Shown here piece by piece: positions 33,954 to 41,677 of a stretch of DNA of 47,470 nt. Origin of the DNA: Candidatus Bariatricus faecipullorum (GTDB lineage Bacteria; Bacillota; Clostridia; Lachnospirales; Lachnospiraceae); NCBI GenBank assembly GCA_019118525.1, contig DWYV01000057.1:1-47470 (forward strand). The letters run 5' to 3'. Below the pieces are notes generated by a model that saw only the letters and a program-made list of their open reading frames with translations, ran no database searches and was not told the DNA's origin. Numbering within the stretch: position 1 is the stretch's first letter; each line of letters starts with the position of its first letter. The position numbers and the translations under genes were made by a program.

Positions 33954-34522
33954 AATGTACCGTGGCAGAAGATTTACTTCCGCTTTATCTGGAAGGCTTG
34001 TGCAGAGAAGAAACTGCAAAAGAACTGGAGGCACATCTGGAACACTGTCCCCAGTGCCGCAGAAAGGCAGAGGCGCTGAAAAAAGAATACCGGGTAAAAG
34101 AAGAGCGGAAACCTTCGGGAGAGTATCTGAAAGAAGGAAGGCTTTTCGAAAAGAGAGAGCGGGCTCTCCGGGAGGAAATGGTGGACGCCGTACTGGGGTG
34201 GGGTGTATTTGTAGACGCTATCCTGCTGTATGCCTGCACTGCCGTTATCTTCTGGCAGATTGGGACGGTGCTGGCAGAATACGGAATCCAGCAGCTGCAG
34301 AATCTCCAGATTGAGATTCCTTGTATCATGGCGGGCGGGGCACTGATGGATACGGTTTATCTGGCCGGGCGCTATCTGCTGAAAAAAGAGATGCAGACCT
34401 TCCGTACTGCCTGCATTCTCTTCCTGGGAGTCCAGGTCATCCTGATAATTGCCCTGATGATTACAGCTATTGTATGGATGGCATCAGCTCCGGCTCCGGA
34501 TATCCTGCGGGTGTTCTGCTAA
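33950..34522 (+). CDS. Zinc-finger anti-sigma factor, membrane-bound
   Basis: A 190-residue protein with an N-terminal zf-HC2-type domain (C at residue 3, then HLEHCPQC near 26-33) that binds ECF sigma factors. Three hydrophobic segments follow at about 85-105, 120-140 and 150-180. It should hold the sigma factor at 33453 at the membrane until a signal arrives. ATG overlaps the sigma stop (ATGA). Its last 39 bases overlap the convergent TIGR02206 gene. Confidence 0.8.
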   Translation: MKCTVAEDLLPLYLEGLCREETAKELEAHLEHCPQCRRKAEALKKEYRVKEERKPSGEYLKEGRLFEKRERALREEMVDAVLGWGVFVDAILLYACTAVIFWQIGTVLAEYGIQQLQNLQIEIPCIMAGGALMDTVYLAGRYLLKKEMQTFRTACILFLGVQVILIIALMITAIVWMASAPAPDILRVFC

Positions 34523-35212
34523 ATGCCGGAACAGCAGCCGCCAGAGCGCGTAAAGGATGGCACTGCCCAGAAAAGTGGATGCCACATAGGAAAGGATTCC
34601 GGCCCCGTTTCCCCAGATACGGGCAATGTGCCGGAAGACAATCTGTTCCATGGGAAGCCGGGGACTGATATAAAACATATTGATGATGCCGAAGCGGGAA
34701 AGAGTAAGATTCAGTACCGTGGCCGCAAGGCAGAGCAGGCCGTAGAGCAGAGCCGCATGCAGAAATGTCCGCCAGGAAAGGCGGGCATTTTGTGTGAACG
34801 GGGACGGGTACCTGCTGGCCGGTACCCGTCCCCGGCCGGATTCCCGGACCAGGCAGAAACCGGCGGCCAGCCCGGAAAGAATCAGCACAACATGCCAGAG
34901 GTAGGAGTGGACGGTCAGTATGGAAAGTGCATAGTGCATGCCGCTGGTATCCAGAAAAACCGCCATGGCTCCCAGCAGGGTAAATGTAGAAAGGAAAGCC
35001 AGCACACAGCGCCGCTTTTCCCCTTTCAGGAAAGGCAGAAGCGGGAGAAGATACATGGGGATGCTGCAAAGCTGAAAAGGAAAGTACCACCAGAGATAGT
35101 GCCCCTTTCCCACAGAAAAGGTCAGAAGAAGCTGCTTTCCTGCTTCACTGCCAAGCAGAATCATACCGGTGACAAAAAAGAACCGGTTCCACAGCCGGAC
35201 AGACCGTTCCAT
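34484..35212 (-). CDS. TIGR02206 family membrane protein with an internal repeat
   Basis: A 242-residue membrane protein with about six hydrophobic segments, of the TIGR02206 (YwaF-like) family; WWYFPFQLCSIPMYLLPLLPFL near residue 40-60 and TVHSYLWHVVLILSGL near 98-113 fit it. The function is unknown. A copy of the dispersed palindrome lies inside the coding frame at 34799-34834, giving a polar insert (GRGRVPASRYPSP, about residues 127-139) in a loop between membrane segments. The frame stays open through it. A good promoter lies at 35276-35249 on the minus strand. Confidence 0.75.
   Translation of the reverse strand: MERSVRLWNRFFFVTGMILLGSEAGKQLLLTFSVGKGHYLWWYFPFQLCSIPMYLLPLLPFLKGEKRRCVLAFLSTFTLLGAMAVFLDTSGMHYALSILTVHSYLWHVVLILSGLAAGFCLVRESGRGRVPASRYPSPFTQNARLSWRTFLHAALLYGLLCLAATVLNLTLSRFGIINMFYISPRLPMEQIVFRHIARIWGNGAGILSYVASTFLGSAILYALWRLLFRHLAEHPQDIRSRS
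34799..34834 (-). repeat. Dispersed palindromic repeat, copy 3 (inside a gene)
   Basis: Arms of 14 bases (34799-34812 and 34821-34834) with an 8-base loop. Read on the minus strand, its loop (CGGCCAGCAG between 12-base arms) resembles copy 4 (AGGCCAGCCT), so it points the same way as its host gene. It lacks the gaattg-type leader of copies 1 and 2. It lies wholly within the TIGR02206 gene. Confidence 0.85.
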
Positions 35213-35248
35213 ATATATCCCTCCCTTTTCACAGCCTTCTTTTCCTTT

Positions 35249-35276
35249 ATTATAGTGAAGTGACAGAAAAAAGCAA
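35249..35276 (-). promoter_or_regulatory. Promoter of the TIGR02206 gene
   Basis: On the minus strand, TTGCTT (35276-35271) and TATAAT (35254-35249) are 16 bases apart, about 35 bases before the start codon at 35212. It lies just after the stop of the ABC permease gene (35296), so the two are separate transcripts. Confidence 0.6.
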
Positions 35277-35295
35277 GGAAGCTTTCCGGTTCCGG

Positions 35296-36093
35296 CTAGT
35301 ATCTTTTTTTATACAGTTTTTCCACCGCTCCAATCACCGCGTACAGTGCCATTGCCATCATGCACAGCAGTACAATCGACATCAGCAGCCAGTCAAGTTT
35401 GAACACCTGACTGCCGTAAATAATCAGGTAGCCCAGACCCTGGCGGCCGCCGATGAACTCCCCGATTACCACGCCTACCAGGCATAATCCGATGTTGACC
35501 TTCATATTGCTGATAATGGCAGGAACATTGCCCGGCAGTACGACTTTGGTCAGCGCATGGAGACGTCTGCCGCCCAGGGTATAGACCAGGGTAATCTTTT
35601 CCGGGTCCACAGAGGTAAAGCTGGTATAAAGGTTCAGAATGCTTCCGAAAATGGCCACGGACATTCCGGCCACAATAATCGTTTTCTGGTTCGCTCCAAG
35701 CCATACGATAAGAAGCGGGGCCAGGGCGGATTTTGGCAGGCTGTTCAGTACTACCAGGTAGGGGTCCACAATTTCCGAAAACCGGGGCCACATCCAGAGA
35801 AATACCGCAAAAAGCACACCCAGAAAAGTTACCAGAAGAAAACTGGCCAGGGTTTCGTAAAGAGTTATGCCCAGGTGCAGAAAGATACTTTTATCCAGTA
35901 CCATACCCCAGAAACAGCGTGCAATCTGGGTCGGACTGCTGAAAATAAAGGAATCAATGATTCCGGTACGGGCGGTAAATTCCCACAGAAAAAGAAAAAC
36001 AAGTAAAATGGCGGTCCGGAAAAAGAGGACCGTGTATCGCTGCCGTTTCTGCTTATGCAGATAACGGAGCTGTCCGCTGGACGGTTCATGCAT
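35296..36093 (-). CDS. ABC transporter permease (SsuC/TauC/ThiX type)
   Basis: A 265-residue membrane protein with about six hydrophobic segments and the BPD_transp_1 cytoplasmic loop (EKITLVYTLGGRRLHALTKVVLPGNVPAI near residue 168-196 is the EAA-type region). The family imports sulfonates, taurine, nitrate or thiamine precursors. Its gene overlaps the ATPase gene by eight bases. No substrate-binding protein is encoded next to it, so the substrate cannot be stated. Confidence 0.85.
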   Translation of the reverse strand: MHEPSSGQLRYLHKQKRQRYTVLFFRTAILLVFLFLWEFTARTGIIDSFIFSSPTQIARCFWGMVLDKSIFLHLGITLYETLASFLLVTFLGVLFAVFLWMWPRFSEIVDPYLVVLNSLPKSALAPLLIVWLGANQKTIIVAGMSVAIFGSILNLYTSFTSVDPEKITLVYTLGGRRLHALTKVVLPGNVPAIISNMKVNIGLCLVGVVIGEFIGGRQGLGYLIIYGSQVFKLDWLLMSIVLLCMMAMALYAVIGAVEKLYKKRY

Positions 36094-36853
36094 CAGGATT
36101 CAGCTCCTTCCAGATAAGATTAAACCAGGTTTTGAATTCCGGGTCATTGCGGCGCCTGAGAGGGGAAGTTTCCCCGGAGGCAAAGGAAACCGTGACGGTC
36201 TGGCTGAGGGCGGCGGGACGGCTGGAAAAGACCAGAATCCGGTCCGCAAGGCTGACCGCCTCGGAAATATCGTGGGTCACCAGTATGGCGGTCTTTTTTT
36301 CTTTCCGGATAATCTGGCCGATGTCATTTCCCGTATTCAGCCGGGTCTGGTAATCCAGGGCAGAAAAGGGTTCATCCAGAAGCAGAATGTCCGGTTCCAG
36401 AACCAGGGTCCGGATAAGGGCGGCGCGCTGACGCATTCCGCCGGAAAGCTCCGAAGGCCGGGAAGAAGCGAACTGCTCCAGACCATAGGTTTTCAGAAGT
36501 TCTTTTGCCCGTTCCCGGGTACGGGGATTCAGCCGGTGCTGGATTTCCAGCCCCAGCAGTATATTGTGGTATACACTGCGCCAGTTCAGCAGTTCATCCT
36601 TCTGGAGCATGTAGCCAATCCGGACAGAGCTGTCCTTCCGGGAGCTGCCCCGGATGTTTATCTGCCCCTGCTCCGGTTCCAGCAGGCCGAAAATCAGGTG
36701 CAGCAGAGTGGATTTCCCACAGCCGGAGGGCCCGACGATGGCGATAAATTCTCCTTCCCTTACCGAAAAGGAAATATCCTCCAGGGCCCGGGTTTCCCCG
36801 TCTGGGGTATGATAGGCATAGAAAATATGTTTTAATTCCAGAATGGGTTCCAT
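36086..36853 (-). CDS. ABC transporter ATP-binding protein (SsuB/TauB type)
   Basis: A 255-residue ATPase with Walker A GPSGCGKST near residue 42-50, signature LSGGMRQRAALIRTL near 139-153, Walker B DILLLDEPFSALD near 158-170, and the His loop ILVTHDISEA near 194. It energises the permease at 35296. ATG 36853 follows a clear AGGAGG on the minus strand. The gene is divergent from queH. Confidence 0.88.
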   Translation of the reverse strand: MEPILELKHIFYAYHTPDGETRALEDISFSVREGEFIAIVGPSGCGKSTLLHLIFGLLEPEQGQINIRGSSRKDSSVRIGYMLQKDELLNWRSVYHNILLGLEIQHRLNPRTRERAKELLKTYGLEQFASSRPSELSGGMRQRAALIRTLVLEPDILLLDEPFSALDYQTRLNTGNDIGQIIRKEKKTAILVTHDISEAVSLADRILVFSSRPAALSQTVTVSFASGETSPLRRRNDPEFKTWFNLIWKELNPDA

Positions 36854-36949
36854 AACCGTTCCTCCTGACTGCCCGGCTCCGAAAACCCCGGCGCCGTCAG
36901 CTTTCTATACAATACAGTATGAAAAACCGGAAAAAGTGTTCCCGGACGC

Positions 36950-36979
36950 TTGCAGAAAAAAAGGACAGAGGCGTATAAT
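36950..36979 (+). promoter_or_regulatory. Promoter of the queH-argH-asd run
   Basis: TTGCAG at 36950-36955 and TATAAT at 36974-36979, with an 18-base spacer, lie about 65 bases before queH. Confidence 0.6.
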
Positions 36980-37042
36980 AAAACACAGCATGCAGGTATG
37001 TAAAAGGAAGAGGGGACATGCCGCAGGAGAGGACGGACAGCC

Positions 37043-37690
37043 ATGAGGATAAATTATCAGAAAGAACTGGATAAGATTCTGGAGGAACTGGAAAGGACCG
37101 GGAAGGTTCCCCGTCTGCTGCTGCACAGCTGCTGTGCGCCATGCAGCAGCTATGTACTGGAATATCTGTCGAAGTATTTCCGGATTACCGTGTTTTACTA
37201 TAATCCCAATATCTGGCCGGAGGAAGAATATGGGAAACGGGTGGAAGAGCAGAGAAGGTTTGCCGGGGAACTGCAGACCAGATATCCGGTCTCTTTTGTA
37301 GAAGGACGCTACGAAAAGGAACGGTTTTACGAGATGGCCCGGGGACTGGAGAACGTCCGGGAGGGCGGAGAACGGTGTTTCCGGTGCTACAGACTCCGGC
37401 TGGAGGAGACGGCCCGGAGGGCGGCAGAAGGAGGGTTTGACTATTTTACCACTACTCTCAGTATCAGCCCCATGAAAAACGCGCAGAAGCTGAATGAGAC
37501 AGGGCTGGAGCTGGCAGAGATTTACCAGGTTCCCTACCTGGTATCGGACTTTAAAAAGAAAGACGGTTACCGGCGTTCCGTGGAACTCTCCCGGGAGTAC
37601 GGACTGTACCGGCAGGACTACTGCGGATGTATCTACTCGAAAAGGGAGAGGGAAAACCTTTACAGAGAGTCCCCTTCTGTGGTACACTAA
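37043..37690 (+). CDS. queH: Epoxyqueuosine reductase QueH
   Basis: A 215-residue QueH protein, the non-homologous replacement of QueG that makes queuosine in tRNA. Conserved cysteines are HSCCAPCSSY near residue 30-38, RCFRCYRLRLEET near 111-123, and DYCGCIYSKRER near 191-202; these bind a 4Fe-4S cluster and a second metal. NPNIWPEEEY and TTTLSISPMKN blocks are typical. argH follows after 37 bases. Confidence 0.92.
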   Translation: MRINYQKELDKILEELERTGKVPRLLLHSCCAPCSSYVLEYLSKYFRITVFYYNPNIWPEEEYGKRVEEQRRFAGELQTRYPVSFVEGRYEKERFYEMARGLENVREGGERCFRCYRLRLEETARRAAEGGFDYFTTTLSISPMKNAQKLNETGLELAEIYQVPYLVSDFKKKDGYRRSVELSREYGLYRQDYCGCIYSKRERENLYRESPSVVH

Positions 37691-37727
37691 AACGAAAAAG
37701 CAGAAACAAGAGAAAAGAGGAAACAGT

Positions 37728-39113
37728 ATGGCACAGTTATGGGGCGGACGGTTTACCAGAAAGACAGATGAACTGGTATACCGCTTTAATGCATCCCTGT
37801 CCTTTGACAGGAGACTCTATGCCCAGGATATCCGGGGGAGCCTTGCCCATGTAAAAATGCTGGGGAAGCAGGGAATTCTGACGGAGGAAGAGACAAAGGA
37901 AATTACAGAAGGCTTAAACGGCATTCTGGAAGATATTGAAAACGGAAAGCAGGAAATCACCGGAGAATATGAAGATATTCACAGTTTTGTGGAATCCGTG
38001 CTTACGGACCGGATTGGAGAGGCCGGAAAGAAGCTGCACACCGGCCGGAGCCGGAATGACCAGGTGGCCCTGGACATGAAGCTTTATATCCGCAGTGAGA
38101 CAGAGGAACTGCAGAGCCTGGTGCGGGAGCTGCTTACAGAACTTCTGAAGCTGATGGAAAAACATACAGAAACCATCATGCCCGGGTTTACCCATCTGCA
38201 GAAAGCCCAGCCGGTAACGCTTGCCCATCATCTGGGCGCTTATTTTGAAATGTTTCGCCGGGATAACTCCCGGTTTGCCGATATCCGGAAGCGGATGAAC
38301 ACCTGCCCGCTGGGCTCCGGAGCCCTGGCAGGAACCACGTATCCTCTGGACCGGGACTATACGGCAGAACTTCTCGGATTCGACGGTCCCACGCTGAACA
38401 GCATGGACGGAGTTTCCGACCGGGATTATCTGATAGAACTGCTCAGTGCCCTGTCCACCACGATGATGCACTTAAGCCGGTTCTGCGAAGAGATTATTAT
38501 CTGGAATTCCAATGAATACCAGTTTGTAGAGATTGACGACGGATACAGCACGGGCAGCAGTATTATGCCTCAGAAAAAGAACCCGGATATCGCAGAGCTG
38601 ATTCGGGGAAAGACGGGCCGTGTTTACGGGGCCCTGATGGGGATGCTCACAACCATGAAGGGCATTCCCCTGGCCTACAACAAAGACATGCAGGAAGATA
38701 AAGAGATGGTCTTTGACGCCCTGGATACTGTGAAAGGCTGTCTGGCGCTCTTTACCGGAATGCTTTCCACCATGAAGTTCCAGAAGGAACGAATGCTGGA
38801 GAGCTGCCGCCACGGCTTTACCAATGCCACTGACGCGGCGGATTATCTGGTAAATCACGGCGTACCCTTCCGGGACGCTCACGGCATTATCGGCAGACTG
38901 GTCCTGTACTGCATTGAGAAAAACAAGGCCCTGGACGATTTGACCATGGAAGAATATAAAGCCATTTCTCCGGTGTTTGAGGAGGATATTTACGATGCGG
39001 TCAGCATGGAAACCTGCGTACAGAAGCGCAATACAGTTGGCGCTCCCGGACCGGAGGCCATGAAACAGGTGATTCAGAAATGCAGGGAATACCTGGAGGA
39101 GCAGAACGCATAA
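37728..39113 (+). CDS. argH: Argininosuccinate lyase
   Basis: A 461-residue enzyme splitting argininosuccinate into arginine and fumarate. MAQLWGGRF at the start, TGRSRNDQVALD near residue 105-116, THLQKAQPVTLAHH near 155-168, and the fumarase-superfamily loop GSSIMPQKKNPD near 275-286 with the catalytic Ser are present. ATG 37728 is used because it begins the conserved MxxLWGGRF block and follows AGAGG; the open frame upstream lies inside queH. Other arginine synthesis genes are outside the window. Confidence 0.95.
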   Translation: MAQLWGGRFTRKTDELVYRFNASLSFDRRLYAQDIRGSLAHVKMLGKQGILTEEETKEITEGLNGILEDIENGKQEITGEYEDIHSFVESVLTDRIGEAGKKLHTGRSRNDQVALDMKLYIRSETEELQSLVRELLTELLKLMEKHTETIMPGFTHLQKAQPVTLAHHLGAYFEMFRRDNSRFADIRKRMNTCPLGSGALAGTTYPLDRDYTAELLGFDGPTLNSMDGVSDRDYLIELLSALSTTMMHLSRFCEEIIIWNSNEYQFVEIDDGYSTGSSIMPQKKNPDIAELIRGKTGRVYGALMGMLTTMKGIPLAYNKDMQEDKEMVFDALDTVKGCLALFTGMLSTMKFQKERMLESCRHGFTNATDAADYLVNHGVPFRDAHGIIGRLVLYCIEKNKALDDLTMEEYKAISPVFEEDIYDAVSMETCVQKRNTVGAPGPEAMKQVIQKCREYLEEQNA

Positions 39114-39141
39114 AACAGAGGGAAGAAAGCGAGGAACAGAC

Positions 39142-40227
39142 ATGAAAGAAAAATTACGGGTAGGGATTCTGGGAGCTACCGGAATGGTAGGACAGCGGTT
39201 TATCGCACTGCTGGAAAACCATCCCTGGTTTGAAGTGGTTACGGTGGCTGCCAGCGCCCGTTCCGCAGGAAAGACATATGAGGAAGCCGTAGGAAAACGG
39301 TGGAAGATGGACACACCCATGCCGGAGGCGGTAAAGAAGCTGGTAGTACATAACGTAAATGAAGTGGAAACCGTGGCAGAGACCGTGGATTTTGTCTTCA
39401 GTGCCGTAGATATGACCAAGGAAGAAATCCGGGCCGTTGAGGACGCTTACGCGAAGACGGAAACACCGGTTGTCTCCAACAACAGCGCCCACCGCTGGAC
39501 GCCGGACGTGCCCATGGTGATTCCGGAGATAAATCCCCAGCACTTTGATGTGATTGCAGACCAGAGAAAACGCCTGGGAACTACACGGGGCTTTGTGGCA
39601 GTAAAGCCCAACTGCTCGATTCAGAGCTATGCACCGGTGCTGACTGCCTGGATGGAGTATGAGCCGACCGAAGTGGTGGCGACGACCTATCAGGCTATTT
39701 CCGGGGCCGGAAAAACCTTCCAGGACTGGCCGGAAATGGTGGAAAATATCATCCCCTATATTGGCGGGGAAGAGGAAAAAAGCGAGCAGGAACCGCTGCG
39801 TATCTGGGGAAGAGTCGAAAACGGGCAGATTGTGAAAGCGAAGGAACCGGTGATTACGACCCAGTGTATCCGGGTACCGGTGCTCAATGGACATACGGCG
39901 GCCGTGTTCGTGAATTTTGCCAAGAGTCCCACAAAGGAAGAGCTGATTGAAAAGCTGCAGGAGTTCAAAGGACTGCCCCAGGAACTGGAACTTCCCAGTG
40001 CGCCGAAGCAGTTTATCCGGTATATGGAGGAAGACGACCGTCCCCAGGTAAAACTGGATGTGGATTATGAGAAGGGCATGGGCATTACGGTGGGCCGCCT
40101 TCGGGAGGACGTTCTTTTCGACTGGAAATTTGTAGGACTGTCCCATAATACCGTACGCGGGGCGGCCGGCGGCGCCATTCTCTGTGCCGAGACGCTGGTG
40201 GCAAAAGGATATATTGAGAAGAAATAG
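39142..40227 (+). CDS. asd: Aspartate-semialdehyde dehydrogenase
   Basis: A 361-residue NADPH enzyme making aspartate semialdehyde for lysine, threonine and methionine. GILGATGMVGQRF near residue 8-20 binds NADP; VSNNSAHRW near 112-120, the active Cys in KPNCSIQ near 154-160, and the active His in RVPVLNGHTAAVFV near 243-256 are present. The length and C-terminal VGRLRED block match the long, archaeal/fungal-like class rather than the ~335-residue proteobacterial class. Confidence 0.93.
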   Translation: MKEKLRVGILGATGMVGQRFIALLENHPWFEVVTVAASARSAGKTYEEAVGKRWKMDTPMPEAVKKLVVHNVNEVETVAETVDFVFSAVDMTKEEIRAVEDAYAKTETPVVSNNSAHRWTPDVPMVIPEINPQHFDVIADQRKRLGTTRGFVAVKPNCSIQSYAPVLTAWMEYEPTEVVATTYQAISGAGKTFQDWPEMVENIIPYIGGEEEKSEQEPLRIWGRVENGQIVKAKEPVITTQCIRVPVLNGHTAAVFVNFAKSPTKEELIEKLQEFKGLPQELELPSAPKQFIRYMEEDDRPQVKLDVDYEKGMGITVGRLREDVLFDWKFVGLSHNTVRGAAGGAILCAETLVAKGYIEKK

Positions 40228-40261
40228 GGGAAGAAAACAATTCGAAAAGGAGGGCGGACAG

Positions 40262-40354
40262 ATGGGCTGGAAAATGATTTTTCTGCGAATCCAGAACGGT
40301 TATGCTTCGGATGTTCAGGCTATCAGTGCGCCCATTTTTAACAGTCAGATCTAA
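40262..40354 (+). CDS. Possible 30-residue small ORF
   Basis: A 30-codon ORF (starts MGWKMIFLRIQNG, ends at TAA 40352) with a strong AAAAGGAGG site at 40245-40253. I do not recognise the peptide. It lies between asd and the MFS gene, in the same direction. It could be a real small protein, a leader peptide for the transporter, or the truncated start of a lost gene; the strong ribosome site is the only positive evidence. Confidence 0.35.
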   Translation: MGWKMIFLRIQNGYASDVQAISAPIFNSQI

Positions 40355-40400
40355 TTTCTGTAAATGGGCATTATTCTAAAAAACAGTGAGGGATAATGCG

Positions 40401-41597
40401 ATGAACATCAAGAAACAGATTTCCAGATTATATTTCTATGAAACAGTAAGCGGACTAAAAATTGTAGATGCAGTGTGGGTCTTTTTCCTTCTGCAGAGAG
40501 GTTTTTCCATTGCCCAGGCAGGAATTGCGGAAGGTGTTTTCCATCTGGTCAGCATGTGCTTTGAGATTCCAAGCGGCATGGTGTCTGACACGATTGGAAG
40601 GAAAAATACGCTGATGCTGGCCGGGCTTGTGTCGGCCTGTTCTTCTGTGCTGATGGTTCTGCCTGGCAGTTTCCTGCTGATTCTGGCGGGCATGGGACTG
40701 AATGCGGTCAGTTATAACCTGGTTTCCGGTACCAGGGAGGCACTGACTTATGACAGTCTTCTGGAAGCGGGAGAGGAGGAGAATTATCTCCGGGTTTCGT
40801 CCCGCCAGGAATTTCTGTATGAAACACTCTATGCACTCAGCAGTCTTTTGAGTATCGTGACAGTCCGGCTGGGTTACCGGAGGGCTTACCTGCTTTCTGC
40901 TTTTCAGGGAGCGCTCTGCATCTGTGTGGCCTCCGGACTCAAAGAAGCGGCTCCATTCGGGAGAAAGGACAGACAGTCTTTTTCAGTACGGGAGACAGCG
41001 GAACATTACAGACGGACTGCCGGTTCCCTTGGGAAAAATCCCCGTGTCGCCGGAAGAATGGCATTTTCCGGATTTCTGTCGGCTGTGGTCTATGTGGACT
41101 ACATGTTTTTGCAGGAGCATCTGACGCTGTCAGGACTGAAGGCAGAATTTCTTGGCATTCCCCTTCTCCTGGTTTCTCTTCTGGGAACGACGGGGACTTT
41201 ACTGGCTCCCCGGACTCAGGGAGTTTCGATGCGTTTTCTGTATCTGACCGGAGGAATACTGACCGGAGTATCCGTTGTCATCAGCGGCGGGAGTACTCTG
41301 CCGGTCATTATTGCAGGTGCCGGGGCGGCGCAGTGCTTAAGCGGGGCAGTGGTGCTTCGCACAGAGGCAGAGAATCAGAAGGCCTTTTCCAGTGAATCCC
41401 GGGCGACGTTTGTTTCTGCGGGCAGTATGGTATACAGTGTGTTTATGACGCTGCTAAGCCCGCTGGCCGGGGCGCTGGCCGGGAGAAGCTCGGTACCGGT
41501 TGCCTTCTGCATGATGGAGGCCGTGACGGCGGCAGTATCGGTTCTGACGTACGGGACAGCAGAAAAAAGAAGGGGAAGAAAGGGGAATAAAAAATAG
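40401..41597 (+). CDS. MFS transporter
   Basis: A 398-residue membrane protein with about 12 hydrophobic segments. The MFS signature in the first cytoplasmic loop is visible (GMVSDTIGRKNTLMLAG near residue 60-76), as is the EIPSG turn before it. Such proteins are proton-driven drug or metabolite exporters; substrate unknown. ATG 40401 is chosen over GTG 40386 because GAGGGA lies between them at normal spacing. Confidence 0.8.
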   Translation: MNIKKQISRLYFYETVSGLKIVDAVWVFFLLQRGFSIAQAGIAEGVFHLVSMCFEIPSGMVSDTIGRKNTLMLAGLVSACSSVLMVLPGSFLLILAGMGLNAVSYNLVSGTREALTYDSLLEAGEEENYLRVSSRQEFLYETLYALSSLLSIVTVRLGYRRAYLLSAFQGALCICVASGLKEAAPFGRKDRQSFSVRETAEHYRRTAGSLGKNPRVAGRMAFSGFLSAVVYVDYMFLQEHLTLSGLKAEFLGIPLLLVSLLGTTGTLLAPRTQGVSMRFLYLTGGILTGVSVVISGGSTLPVIIAGAGAAQCLSGAVVLRTEAENQKAFSSESRATFVSAGSMVYSVFMTLLSPLAGALAGRSSVPVAFCMMEAVTAAVSVLTYGTAEKRRGRKGNKK

Positions 41598-41617
41598 GAA
41601 TTTCACATAGATTTTAC

Positions 41618-41645
41618 CTGAAATCTTTCGGGAGTGTGTTATAAT
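41618..41645 (+). promoter_or_regulatory. Promoter of ppk1
   Basis: TATAAT at 41640-41645 with a weak CTGAAA -35 at 41618-41623 (16 bases apart), about 30 bases before the ppk1 start. Confidence 0.5.
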
Positions 41646-41677
41646 AGAGTGAATAACAAAAGACAGGGGAAAATAAT

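Noticed and set aside
34523..35263. 246-residue plus-strand open frame after the anti-sigma gene
   Set aside because: The minus strand encodes a membrane protein of a known family with a good promoter; the plus frame is hydrophilic, low-complexity and lacks a ribosome site.
37494..37727. Long N-terminal extension of argininosuccinate lyase
   Set aside because: It lies inside queH in another frame; the conserved enzyme start is at 37728.
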